Shown here in pieces: positions 19,123 to 27,182 of a DNA stretch of 64,000 nt (its first letter is position 1; the number at the start of each line of letters is the position of its first letter). The notes beneath the pieces were generated by a model, which was given only the letters and a program-made list of their open reading frames with translations, ran no database searches and had not been told where the DNA came from. The DNA comes from Acidobacteriota bacterium (GTDB taxonomy: Bacteria; Acidobacteriota; Blastocatellia; Pyrinomonadales; Pyrinomonadaceae), in assembly GCA_003385635.1 (NCBI GenBank), contig QQUY01000002.1, positions 186,001 to 250,000 on the forward strand. Direction: 5' to 3'. A program made the translations under genes and the position numbers.

Positions 19123-19340
19123 AGTCGACTAGAAAGTTCGGTGCGTGTGCGGTCGTTCGGTCAACGGCTGCAGCCACGGTGGAATGGTCATCTTTCCTTG
19201 GAATAAGTCTACAGGCTTTCTCCCCTATGTCCATAGCTTTGCCGTTTGTGGGGCGGGGACGCTCCGGTCTGTAAACAAAGTACCGGCCCGCCCTTTCGGA
19301 AAAAAGCGGACCGGCAAGATCTTCCTTGTTTCGATTCAGA

Positions 19341-20756
19341 TCACCTGGAGCGTTTTGCGACAGAGGTTCTGCCGGCAAAGGTCATCTTCATTTCGTTGAT
19401 CGCTCCGTCAGAGTCCGGGACAGGTTTGAACACGACCTCAGCCAAAGGCGAGGTGAGAGTACCGTCCGTGTCCGCAAGCATCTCGGCATCAGGAAGCCTT
19501 ATCCCTAGAGGTCTAGCGAAGAGGCGATTCTCATATGCGTAGAATTCCATTCCTATAGATTCATTGACCATATAGGTTCCTACGACCTTTTTCAGAAGTT
19601 TGGCCGGAATCGCTTTCAGAGACTTCAAAGGGACGGGCTTCTTGTCTGAGAGCGGCTCAACACGAACAGGTCCGGTGTTCGCTCCTGCGCCCGCTCCTTC
19701 ATTCCGCGCTGCCAGGATCTTCTCCACCAATTCTGCTCCCACCGAGTCCTGGATCCCGTTTCCCGAGTCGGTGTCGGCAAGGTGAACTACGAGAAGGTCG
19801 ATCTCCGGAAACAGGATCATTACCTGACCGCCGGCGCCTCTCGCCGCAATGCGATGATAGGACTGGAACTTCGATCCGGATTCCCGGTTCGCAGGCCAAA
19901 CCCACCAAAGCCTCCCGTATCCATTGCCTTCTCCACGGTAGCTGTCCTCTTCGAAAACCGTATGAGCGCGGGTGCTTTCGCGAATCCACTCTTCCGATAC
20001 GATCTGCTGCCCAGCCCATTTGCCCTTGTTCAGGTAGAGCTGACCGACACGCGCAAGATCACGAGCAGAGATCCGGTAAGTGACCGCCGGATATTTCGAA
20101 CTCCTTGGCTCGAGCCATCGGAAGACGTGATCGGACTGATAGTCTTCGAGACCGAGAGGCTTCGCGATCTCCTTCTCGAAAGCCGAATCGATCTCCGATC
20201 CCGTCATCTTCGAGAACGCAGCAGTGACCACATTGAAATCCCAGTTGTTGTAGTACCAGAATTTGCCCGGATCGTGCGCTCCCCTTTCGGGACGCCGGTC
20301 AGCGTTCGAACGCGTTTCATACGCAGCAGGATGATAGACGCCCGAGCGGGCTTCCATCAGTTGTTCGACCGTAGCGCGCTTTTCCGTTTCTGTGAGGGAT
20401 TCAAGGTCATCGAGACCAAGGGCGCCGACGGTCATTGAAAGATCCAGCTTCTTCTTCAGGCTGACCGCTCCGAAGGTCACGTCGTAGATGCTTTTTCTGA
20501 TCGACGCTGCCTTGAATGGGTGGTCGACGTGGCCCCAGGCCGCCACCACGTTCCCTCTTTCAACTACAAATACGGCAGCGGAACCCGATTCGGCCGCGAA
20601 CTGACGGGCTGACTCAAGCTTGTCCGAAGACCAGCCGGCTGCTTCCGGAGTCTCGTATTGCCTCCATTCCTGCGCTTCTACCGTTCCAGTTCCCACCATC
20701 GATATAGAGAAAGTAACTATGAATGCTGTGAGATTAACGGCTCTTTGCTTCCACAT
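19341..20756 (-). CDS. Serine hydrolase, beta-lactamase fold
   Basis: 471 residues from the ATG at 20754-20756. AGGAGGTG eight bases upstream decides this start over a longer frame that would overlap the tetR gene. Signal peptide, then class C-type fold. The SxxK motif is SIRK in KAASIRKSIYD, YxN is YNN in FWYYNNWDFN, and the third box is probably GAGGQVM. A lipocalin-like C-terminal domain follows (about 390-470). The substrate is unknown. It lies 52 bp downstream of a TetR gene on the same strand and is probably controlled by it. Confidence 0.85.
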   Translation of the reverse strand: MWKQRAVNLTAFIVTFSISMVGTGTVEAQEWRQYETPEAAGWSSDKLESARQFAAESGSAAVFVVERGNVVAAWGHVDHPFKAASIRKSIYDVTFGAVSLKKKLDLSMTVGALGLDDLESLTETEKRATVEQLMEARSGVYHPAAYETRSNADRRPERGAHDPGKFWYYNNWDFNVVTAAFSKMTGSEIDSAFEKEIAKPLGLEDYQSDHVFRWLEPRSSKYPAVTYRISARDLARVGQLYLNKGKWAGQQIVSEEWIRESTRAHTVFEEDSYRGEGNGYGRLWWVWPANRESGSKFQSYHRIAARGAGGQVMILFPEIDLLVVHLADTDSGNGIQDSVGAELVEKILAARNEGAGAGANTGPVRVEPLSDKKPVPLKSLKAIPAKLLKKVVGTYMVNESIGMEFYAYENRLFARPLGIRLPDAEMLADTDGTLTSPLAEVVFKPVPDSDGAINEMKMTFAGRTSVAKRSR

Positions 20757-20808
20757 GTTTGCGGCACCTCCTGGTCGCCTTGTTATTTTCGTTCCCGGAC
20801 CCTCTTCT

Positions 20809-21477
20809 TCAACCTTTCGGACTGATTCCCAGATAGCCCAGAGCAATGCGTCTGGCCAAATTCTTGAGTTCTGCCCTGTCCATCTTCAAAGTTCCGTAAT
20901 GCGGGCCCTGGTAAAGGATCGATTCCCTGATCACCGTCGAAACCGCAAAGACCATTAACTCCGCCGCTCTATCGGGATCCGGGACCTTAAACTCGTTCCG
21001 ATACCGGAGAACGCCTTTGACGATCTGGTCAAGAATCACTTTCCTGTCGCTGCGCACGGATTCAGAAACTACCTCGGGCCTGATCCTTGATAGAAGGCCC
21101 ATTTCTCGCAAAAGGCCTTTGTTCTCCTCAAGCGTCCTGATCAGGTTGTCGAGCTCTCTGTCAAGAAACTCCTCGAGATTGAGATTTGCTTTCGAAGCGG
21201 ACTTGAGCCATTCGGAATGCCTTCTTTTCAAGTGCGCGTCGTGGCGCTCGTAAAGTCCGACGAGAAGATCGTCCTTGCTCTTGAACCTGCCGTAGATCGC
21301 TCCGTTGGAACATCCCGCTTCGGCCATGATCGCTACGGTGGAGATCTGCTCCCAGGGCCTGTCCTTCAATAGCTTCTCAGCTGCATCGAGGAGCGCCTCG
21401 TATGTCTTCTTGCTTCGGTCCTGCCTCGGCGGCCTGCGCTTTCGCTGTCGCGCGAGTCTGCTCTTCGTCTTCTGCAT
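20809..21477 (-). CDS. TetR-family transcriptional regulator
   Basis: 222 residues. A basic N-terminus (about 1-20) precedes the TetR helix-turn-helix (about 24-72): YEALLDAAEKLL, STVAIMAEAGCSNGAIYGRFKSKDDLL is the classic signature. The ligand domain is all-helical, with RIRPEVVSES and a C-terminal AELMVFAVSTVIRESILY helix. It is likely a repressor of itself and of the serine hydrolase gene 52 bp downstream; a perfect palindrome sits seven bases before its start codon. Confidence 0.9.
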   Translation of the reverse strand: MQKTKSRLARQRKRRPPRQDRSKKTYEALLDAAEKLLKDRPWEQISTVAIMAEAGCSNGAIYGRFKSKDDLLVGLYERHDAHLKRRHSEWLKSASKANLNLEEFLDRELDNLIRTLEENKGLLREMGLLSRIRPEVVSESVRSDRKVILDQIVKGVLRYRNEFKVPDPDRAAELMVFAVSTVIRESILYQGPHYGTLKMDRAELKNLARRIALGYLGISPKG

Positions 21478-21483
21478 TACGAA

Positions 21484-21515
21484 ACGAGAGTAACACTCTC
21501 GTTCTTGTTTGACAA
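21484..21515 (-). promoter_or_regulatory. Candidate TetR operator overlapping a promoter
   Basis: Perfect inverted repeat ACGAGAGT-aac-ACTCTCGT at 21484-21502, 19 bp long, the usual size of a TetR operator. On the minus strand TTGTCA (21510-21515) and TACTCT (21487-21492) are 17 bp apart. The second is a poor -10 box (3 of 6 matches), but it would put the operator over the promoter and give a very short leader. Confidence 0.5.
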
Positions 21516-21632
21516 GAATATTTAGAACTGGACACAGAAAAACACTGATAAAGAGAGATAAGGACTAAGCCCGCTGCCAGAGCCTCTTCCAGTACCTTTA
21601 CCCATCGGCGTCTATCTGCGCTTTTTCTCTCT

Positions 21633-21668
21633 CAGTCCTCCGTGTCCTCCGTGTCCTCTGTGCCCTCA
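21633..21668. repeat. Short period-9 array
   Basis: Four 9-bp units (cagtcctcc, gtgtcctcc, gtgtcctct, gtgccctca) in the gap between the divergent tetR and M16 peptidase genes. Confidence 0.6.
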
Positions 21669-21769
21669 GTGGTTATCGCTCTCCTTAATAAACCCGGACG
21701 TGGTTCGCTGCGTAAACCATTCCTGCTAAACTTGTCATCGATATAAACGACAGTCCACGGATAGAAATT

Positions 21770-24610
21770 ATGAAAAGCCTAAAGGTCTTCGCTGCGCTCA
21801 TCTTCGTCTTCTCACTCATACTGCCGGTTTCTGTTCTCCCGCAGAAACCCGCAAAACAGCCCGAATTCAAGATCGAGTTCGAGAAATTCAAGCTCGACAA
21901 CGGTCTGGAAGTCATCTTTCACATCGATCGTTCTGACCCTGTGGTCGCCGTAGCTCTTACGGCACACGTCGGATCGGCGAGAGAAAAGGAAGGAAGGACC
22001 GGGTTCGCGCATCTATTCGAGCATCTTCTGTTTCTCGAATCGGAGAATCTCGGAAAAGGCGGGCTCGATAAACTCTCAGCACGTGTCGGCGGATCGGGGG
22101 CGAATGGTTCCACCTCGCGCGACCGCACCAACTATTTCCAGACTGTGCCTAAGGATGCCCTCGAGAAGATGTTGTGGGCCGAGGCGGACAAGCTTGGCTG
22201 GTTCATAAACACGGTCACGGAGCCCGTGCTTGCGAAAGAGAAACAGGTAGTCAAGAACGAGAAGCGGCAGGGCGTCGACAACCAGCCTTACGGTCACGCC
22301 TTCTATGTGATCGACAAGAACCTGTATCCGGAAGACCACCCCTACAACTGGCAGGTTATCGGCTCGCTAGACGATCTGCAGAACGCGACGCTCGCGGATG
22401 TGAAGGAATTCTTTAATCGGTGGTATGTGCCGAACAATGTGACGCTGGTCGTCGCAGGGGATTTCGATCCGGCTCAGGCAAAGAAATGGGTTCACAAGTA
22501 CTTTGACGAGATAAAGAAGGGAGAGGAGATCAAGCCGCTCCCGAAGCGTTCCGGGAAGGTCAAGGAGACGGTCAAGGTCTTTCACGAGGACAATTTTGCG
22601 AGGCTTCCCGACCTTAGGATGGTCTGGCCGACCGTTGAACAGTTCCATCCGGACTCGTACGCGCTTGATGTTCTTGCCCAGTATCTCTCGGACGGTAAGA
22701 AGGCTCCCTTGTACAAGGTGATCGTAGAAGACAAGAAGATCGCACCCGGCGTGTCGATGTTCAATCGCTCGGACGAACTAGCAGGCCAGATGTACCTGGG
22801 AGTGAGAGCATTTGACGGGAAGGACCTCGATGACGCAGAAAAAGCAGTAAATGAAGCCCTAGCGATGTTTGAAAAGGACGGGATCTCGGAGAAAGACCTG
22901 AACAGGATCAAGGCGGGACAGGAAACCGCATTTTACAACGGCCTTTCCAGCGTTCTCGGCAAGGGATTCCAGCTTGCGCAGTACAACATCTTTGCCGGCG
23001 ACCCCGGGTTCGTGGAACAGGACATCAAGAACATTCTTGCCGTTACAACAGACGACGTGATGCGCGTTTACAAGAAATACATCAAGGACAAGCCGTTTGT
23101 CGCCACAAGCTTTGTGCCGAAGGGCAGCGTTGCTTTGGCCCTGGAAGGCTCGAAGAAGGCCGAAGTCGTCGAAGAGGCCATAGTACAGGGCGCGGAAGAA
23201 TCGTTCGACGCCTCGCAACAGGCGGAATATAAACGGACTCCATCTACATTCGACAGGACCAAGGAACCGCCTTATGGCGAGGCTCCCGAAGTTATCGTTC
23301 CCGAGATTTGGACCGACAAGCTTTCTAACGGACTCGAGATCTATGGGATCGAGAATGACGAGGTCCCGCTAGTCCAGTTCAACATTGTTATCGATGGCGG
23401 TGTGCGCCTTGAGGACCTAAAGAAGGTGGGCGTCGCGAACCTGACCGCTGAAATGCTCACCCGCGGTACAAAGAACAAGACGCCCGAGGAACTGGAGGAG
23501 GCGATCCAGCAGCTTGGAGCGACGATCAACGTGTCGGCAGGCAGGGAGAGCGTTCGTGTTTCGGGCAACACTCTTTCGCGTAATTACGAAGAGACGATCG
23601 CACTTGTCGAAGAGATCCTGCTTGAGCCTAGATGGGACGAGAAGGAGTTCGACCTTGCGAAACAGAGCGCGATCAGCAACATCCGCCAGCAGATGGCGAA
23701 CCCGAACGCTGTCGCCAATCTGCAATACGGCGAACTGCTCTACGGAAAGAATGACATCCGTTCAAAGAATGTTCTGGGAACCGTTGAATCAGTAGAAACG
23801 ATCACGCTCGATGATCTGAAGAAGTATCACTCGATGTACATCTCACCTTCGGTCGCCACGATGCACGTCGTCGGAGCGCTCGATAAGGCGTCGATCACAA
23901 AACCGCTTTCGGGTCTCGCAAAGAACTGGAAAGCAAAGAAGGTCGAGGTTCCTGTATTTGATAATCCCGCTCCCCCCAAGGCATCGAAGATCTACTTTTA
24001 CGACGTACCGGATGCGAAGCAGTCGGTACTCCGCATCGGATACCCCGCCCTTGCCGCGACCGATAAGGATTTCTACCCGGCCACGATAACGAACTATATT
24101 CTCGGCGGCGGCGGATTCGCATCGAGGCTTACACAGGAATTGCGTGAAGGAAAGGGCTACACATACGGGATCAACTCTTCATTCAGCGGTTCAAAGAACG
24201 ACGGCACTTTTACTATCGCCAGCGGCGTGCGCTCCAACGTTACTCTTGAATCTGTCGATCTGGTCAAATCGATCCTGGCTGAATATCCGACAACGTTCAA
24301 TGAAAAGGACCTTGAAACGACCAAGGGCTTCCTGATCAAGAGCAACGCGAGGGCATTTGAGACCGCCGGTGCGAAGCTGAACATGCTTGAGAACATAAGC
24401 GACTACGGCTGGCCGCGCGATTATGTAAAGCAGAGGGAAGTGATTGTGCGAGGGATGACAATTCCGAAGATCAAGGAACTTGCTAGTAAATATCTCGACC
24501 CGGACAAGATGATCTGGCTCGTCGTCGGCGATGCGAAGACCCAGCTTCCGCGCCTGAAGGAACTCGGATTCGGTGATCCCATTCTGCTGAACAAAGTGGA
24601 AGCTGAGTAG
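21770..24610 (+). CDS. Exported two-domain M16 zinc peptidase
   Basis: 946 residues with a signal peptide (1-24). Two complete M16 (pitrilysin/processing-peptidase) units are fused. The N-terminal unit has the inverted zinc motif HxxEH as HLFEH (about residues 81-85) in GFAHLFEHLLFLES, and RTNYFQTVPKDALEKMLWAEADKL after it. The C-terminal unit (from about residue 500) has MLTRGTKNKTPEELEEAI at the equivalent place and lacks HxxEH, so it is the non-catalytic half. KGYTYGINSSFSG marks the R/Y pair near its end. It probably degrades peptides in the periplasm. Monocistronic. Confidence 0.93.
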   Translation: MKSLKVFAALIFVFSLILPVSVLPQKPAKQPEFKIEFEKFKLDNGLEVIFHIDRSDPVVAVALTAHVGSAREKEGRTGFAHLFEHLLFLESENLGKGGLDKLSARVGGSGANGSTSRDRTNYFQTVPKDALEKMLWAEADKLGWFINTVTEPVLAKEKQVVKNEKRQGVDNQPYGHAFYVIDKNLYPEDHPYNWQVIGSLDDLQNATLADVKEFFNRWYVPNNVTLVVAGDFDPAQAKKWVHKYFDEIKKGEEIKPLPKRSGKVKETVKVFHEDNFARLPDLRMVWPTVEQFHPDSYALDVLAQYLSDGKKAPLYKVIVEDKKIAPGVSMFNRSDELAGQMYLGVRAFDGKDLDDAEKAVNEALAMFEKDGISEKDLNRIKAGQETAFYNGLSSVLGKGFQLAQYNIFAGDPGFVEQDIKNILAVTTDDVMRVYKKYIKDKPFVATSFVPKGSVALALEGSKKAEVVEEAIVQGAEESFDASQQAEYKRTPSTFDRTKEPPYGEAPEVIVPEIWTDKLSNGLEIYGIENDEVPLVQFNIVIDGGVRLEDLKKVGVANLTAEMLTRGTKNKTPEELEEAIQQLGATINVSAGRESVRVSGNTLSRNYEETIALVEEILLEPRWDEKEFDLAKQSAISNIRQQMANPNAVANLQYGELLYGKNDIRSKNVLGTVESVETITLDDLKKYHSMYISPSVATMHVVGALDKASITKPLSGLAKNWKAKKVEVPVFDNPAPPKASKIYFYDVPDAKQSVLRIGYPALAATDKDFYPATITNYILGGGGFASRLTQELREGKGYTYGINSSFSGSKNDGTFTIASGVRSNVTLESVDLVKSILAEYPTTFNEKDLETTKGFLIKSNARAFETAGAKLNMLENISDYGWPRDYVKQREVIVRGMTIPKIKELASKYLDPDKMIWLVVGDAKTQLPRLKELGFGDPILLNKVEAE

Positions 24611-24778
24611 GGATCGGCCTGCGGCCGGATTTCAGATTTCACACGGTCGTCCCATCCAGCTCAGTTTAGAGCTGCGCTTGCGATGCTTCGAAGCCAGTCG
24701 CAGCCGCTTTGATTCAGAATAATTCGTCTTTATTTAAGACATTTAATCTCACAGTTCGTAGGATCAACCCCGTACCGC

Positions 24779-24823
24779 TTAGAGCAGCGCTTGCGCTGCC
24801 CTGAGCGGGTCACACCCGCTCTA
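24779..24823. repeat. REP element, left copy flanking the RAYT gene
   Basis: Two hairpins in tandem: GCAGCGC-tt-GCGCTGC (24784-24799) and GAGCGGG-tcaca-CCCGCTC (24803-24821). The element is inverted relative to the copy at 25432-25474 and overlaps the transposase stop codon. Confidence 0.85.
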
Positions 24824-25411
24824 TTCCCGTGACAAATGCAGTTCAGGCCGGGCACATTCGATCTCATCCGGCTTCCAGTCCGCCGGCCTGTCTACTGCTA
24901 GCGGTATCGGGTCACGGTTCGCAGGATGCAGGCCTCGATAGCTGGACCATCTCCAGTCCTTCGGGTGTTTGCACAATCCCGCCCTGACCGGATTGTTGTG
25001 TATGTATCCGGTCTTCTGGATCATGAACTCCGAAGAGACAATATCGACCGCCGCCGATCGCGTCTGCCACACTGCATATCTTCTGTTGGCGATGTTCAGC
25101 GTAAGTCGTTCGAGAGTCCTCTCCGCACCGTTCTTCATCAGTCTGTCCAGGATCAGTCTCGCTGATTTGCCCTTGATCTTGTTCAGGATCGTGCTCAATT
25201 CGGGTCGATGGGGGTTCACGATCATATGAACGTGATCGGGCATAAAGACGTAGCTGCAGAGCTTGAAAGGGTGTTTCTTGCGGATCTCGTCGAATATTCG
25301 TGCGAGAATCCTACAATTCCCTTCGTCCGCGAACAACCGAGAACGACGGGTACAGACCATCGTCACATAGTGGAACGTGTTCGGATCGTTGGTGAGGAAT
25401 ATTCGATCCAT
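24821..25411 (-). CDS. REP-associated tyrosine transposase (RAYT, Y1_Tnp)
   Basis: 196 residues from the ATG at 25409-25411. A TTG 17 codons upstream would translate through a REP hairpin and is less likely. This is a single-strand-DNA HUH transposase. DHVHMIV carries the HUH histidines (His60, His62), and the catalytic Tyr136 lies in KTGYIHNNPVRAGL, the hallmark RAYT sequence. KDWRWSSYR is the usual C-terminal motif. RAYTs are thought to mobilise REP hairpins, and this gene is bracketed by REP copies in inverted orientation. It looks intact. Confidence 0.93.
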   Translation of the reverse strand: MDRIFLTNDPNTFHYVTMVCTRRSRLFADEGNCRILARIFDEIRKKHPFKLCSYVFMPDHVHMIVNPHRPELSTILNKIKGKSARLILDRLMKNGAERTLERLTLNIANRRYAVWQTRSAAVDIVSSEFMIQKTGYIHNNPVRAGLCKHPKDWRWSSYRGLHPANRDPIPLAVDRPADWKPDEIECARPELHLSRE

Positions 25412-25431
25412 CAGCAGCAGGTTGAATAACG

Positions 25432-25587
25432 AAGCGGGTGTGACCCGCTTTGGTAAGCGCAAGCGCTGCTCTAATCAGAATTGGTATCATCTTATCTGCA
25501 GATGGATTAATAGTCTTTAACCCGCATGAATTCTTATGAATCGATTCAGATGTGACCCGCTTTGGGCAGCGCAAGCGTTGCTCTAAC
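25432..25587. repeat. REP elements, right copies flanking the RAYT gene
   Basis: 25432-25474 has AAGCGGG-tgtga-CCCGCTT, then AGCGC-aa-GCGCT and gctctaa. 25551-25587 is a partial direct repeat (tgtgacccgctttgggcagc, then gcaagcgttgctctaa). Both are inverted relative to the 24779-24823 copy. Confidence 0.85.
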
Positions 25588-25878
25588 CGGAACTGCTTCC
25601 TTCCTCTGAAATCTGAAATTTGAAAGTCGGCCGCAGGCCGACCGCGCTGCTCTAAACGGGGACTGATGCGGATTTCTGAGATACGGAATCTGAAATTCGG
25701 CCGAAGGCCGACACTTGACACGCGATTCCCTACCTGAACAGGTGGCGACACCTTTCCATTTCTCCTGTAGCCTTGGCCCGTTTCTAATCGACGATCGCGG
25801 ACAACGGTCTTCGGACAGACCTTTCCGAGCGCCGCCTGCGGTTGCGATTCGGTAGGTAAAAGGCAATGGAGAATAACG
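25588..25878. repeat. Spacer with period-7 runs and GGCC palindromes
   Basis: No gene. Contains ctgaaat/ttgaaag 7-bp units near 25605-25625 and two palindromes of the type tcGGCCg[ca/aa]GGCCga (about 25627-25642 and 25699-25714). The same palindrome recurs near 24614-24627. Confidence 0.5.
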
Positions 25879-26334
25879 ATGTTCTGTAGCCCGGAACTGA
25901 GAAATCTTGCGATCGAGATCGGCTTGAAGGAGAACGGTACGCTAAAAGGCGAGAATGAAGAGCGGATAAATGAATATACAAGCGCGGCCGGAGTGGGAAA
26001 GGGCGGCGCGTGGTGCGTGTCATTCGCCTACTGGTGCTTTTTGCAAGCGGCAAAGGAGCTCGGGTTTGAGAGGACCCCTATGATCCGGACCGGAAGCTGC
26101 GGGAAATTGTACAAGTGGGCGGATGCTCACAATTTGTTAGTCGATTCTCCTATGAAAGGAGATCTGTACATTACGAAGAAAAAGTCGCACACCGGGATGA
26201 TCGCGGTCGCCAATCCCGCATTCAAGACAACCAAAACGAACACCATAGAAGGGAACACTTACCGGGTGCCCGGAAAATGGGGGGTTCACAAGAGAAAGAA
26301 AAGCCTTGAAGAGGCTTTCTTTGTCAGAATATGA
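25879..26334 (+). CDS. CHAP-like cysteine amidase/peptidase domain protein
   Basis: 151 residues, no signal peptide. The segment GKGGAWCVSFAYWCF fits the catalytic cysteine region of CHAP/NlpC-like peptidoglycan hydrolases of the AWCxxFVxW type; KSHTGMIAVAN supplies the His, and IEGNTYR a possible third residue. Such single-domain proteins occur as phage endolysins, effectors or cargo. GGAG seven bases before the ATG supports the start. It lies alone between the REP cluster and a DUF2306 gene. Without a leader, it would need lysis or a dedicated secretion route to reach peptidoglycan. Confidence 0.7.
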   Translation: MFCSPELRNLAIEIGLKENGTLKGENEERINEYTSAAGVGKGGAWCVSFAYWCFLQAAKELGFERTPMIRTGSCGKLYKWADAHNLLVDSPMKGDLYITKKKSHTGMIAVANPAFKTTKTNTIEGNTYRVPGKWGVHKRKKSLEEAFFVRI

Positions 26335-26349
26335 ACTGTGGATCTTTGA

Positions 26350-26389
26350 AGAGCGGATCTCGCAGACAATGTCCTGCAAGTTCCGCTCT
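26350..26389. terminator. Nested hairpin between convergent genes
   Basis: AGAGCGGA (26350-26357) pairs with TCCGCTCT (26382-26389) around an inner GCAG/CTGC pairing. There is no T-tract, so intrinsic termination is uncertain. The position between two convergent genes favours a terminator role. Confidence 0.4.
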
Positions 26390-26405
26390 CTGCTTCCAAA
26401 CGGGT

Positions 26406-27041
26406 TTACGCCTTCCCAAAAATTTTACGACCCTGGATAACCCCTTCCGTTGCAAGTAAGGGAAACGCCCAGCAGATCCAGCTCGCCACCACAAGCCGCT
26501 CTTCGATCATCCCTATCTCCAGAACACTTGAGGCGACCAGAAACACCCTGAAGAACACGAATCCGAGAGTAACGACATAGCTTCTGATCATCCACTCCTG
26601 ATGCTGATCAAACTCATGCTTTAGAACTGCAGCGAACGCAAGTCCGGTCGACAAGACCCACGCCACGCCTAACCCAAAAAGGCCCATCCCGAACATCCAG
26701 CCGTTTTTAGTGGTGACTGCAAGATAGAAGGCTGCGGAACTGCTGATGAGTATAGAGACGAGATAGCCGTACCCGAGTGTGCGGTGATAGGCCATCGCTT
26801 TTCGCGTCGTACCAAGCCAGATCTGAAAAGGACCGAGGATGAGAGCGATAGATCCGGCCACGATGTGAGCAATGATCCAGGGCTCTCTCCCTGCGAAGCC
26901 ACTGATCGAATCCGAACCCGGTATGAGGTAAGGCACTCCGGCAACCGCAATAAATACAACACCTACGATCAACGAAGCCCAAAGCAGAAATGCCCAAAGA
27001 GGACTGATTAGATAGTTTGTTTTTTGAACTGATTCGCTCAT
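26406..27041 (-). CDS. DUF2306 membrane protein
   Basis: 211 residues from the internal ATG (27039-27041). The frame is open for 46 more codons upstream, but that part is not hydrophobic or conserved-looking. About six membrane segments. REPWIIAHIVAGSIALILGPFQ, AYHRTLGYGYL and HEFDQHQEWMIRSYVVTLGFVFFR carry the conserved His and Arg residues of the DUF2306 family, which resembles cytochrome b561-like four-helix membrane proteins. Function unknown. Same strand as the M1 peptidase gene upstream, but 141 bp away. Confidence 0.78.
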   Translation of the reverse strand: MSESVQKTNYLISPLWAFLLWASLIVGVVFIAVAGVPYLIPGSDSISGFAGREPWIIAHIVAGSIALILGPFQIWLGTTRKAMAYHRTLGYGYLVSILISSSAAFYLAVTTKNGWMFGMGLFGLGVAWVLSTGLAFAAVLKHEFDQHQEWMIRSYVVTLGFVFFRVFLVASSVLEIGMIEERLVVASWICWAFPLLATEGVIQGRKIFGKA

Positions 27042-27182
27042 CGATCCGACTACTGCGCAGATACGCCAGTCGAACGCGTAAAGTTCGAATCTGAGAGCTA
27101 AATAGAATTGCGAAGAGGCGAAATCGTTTGAGAAAACGGACAGGCCCCTCGGCCGCTTCCTTGCCACGAAGAACTGCAAAGT

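Noticed and set aside
20757-20846. Upstream start for the 19341 serine hydrolase overlapping tetR
   Set aside because: A perfect AGGAGGTG precedes the internal ATG at 20756, and the signal peptide begins there.
25412-25462. TTG start extending the RAYT protein by 17 residues
   Set aside because: The extension is encoded by a REP hairpin; the ATG at 25411 gives a normal RAYT length.
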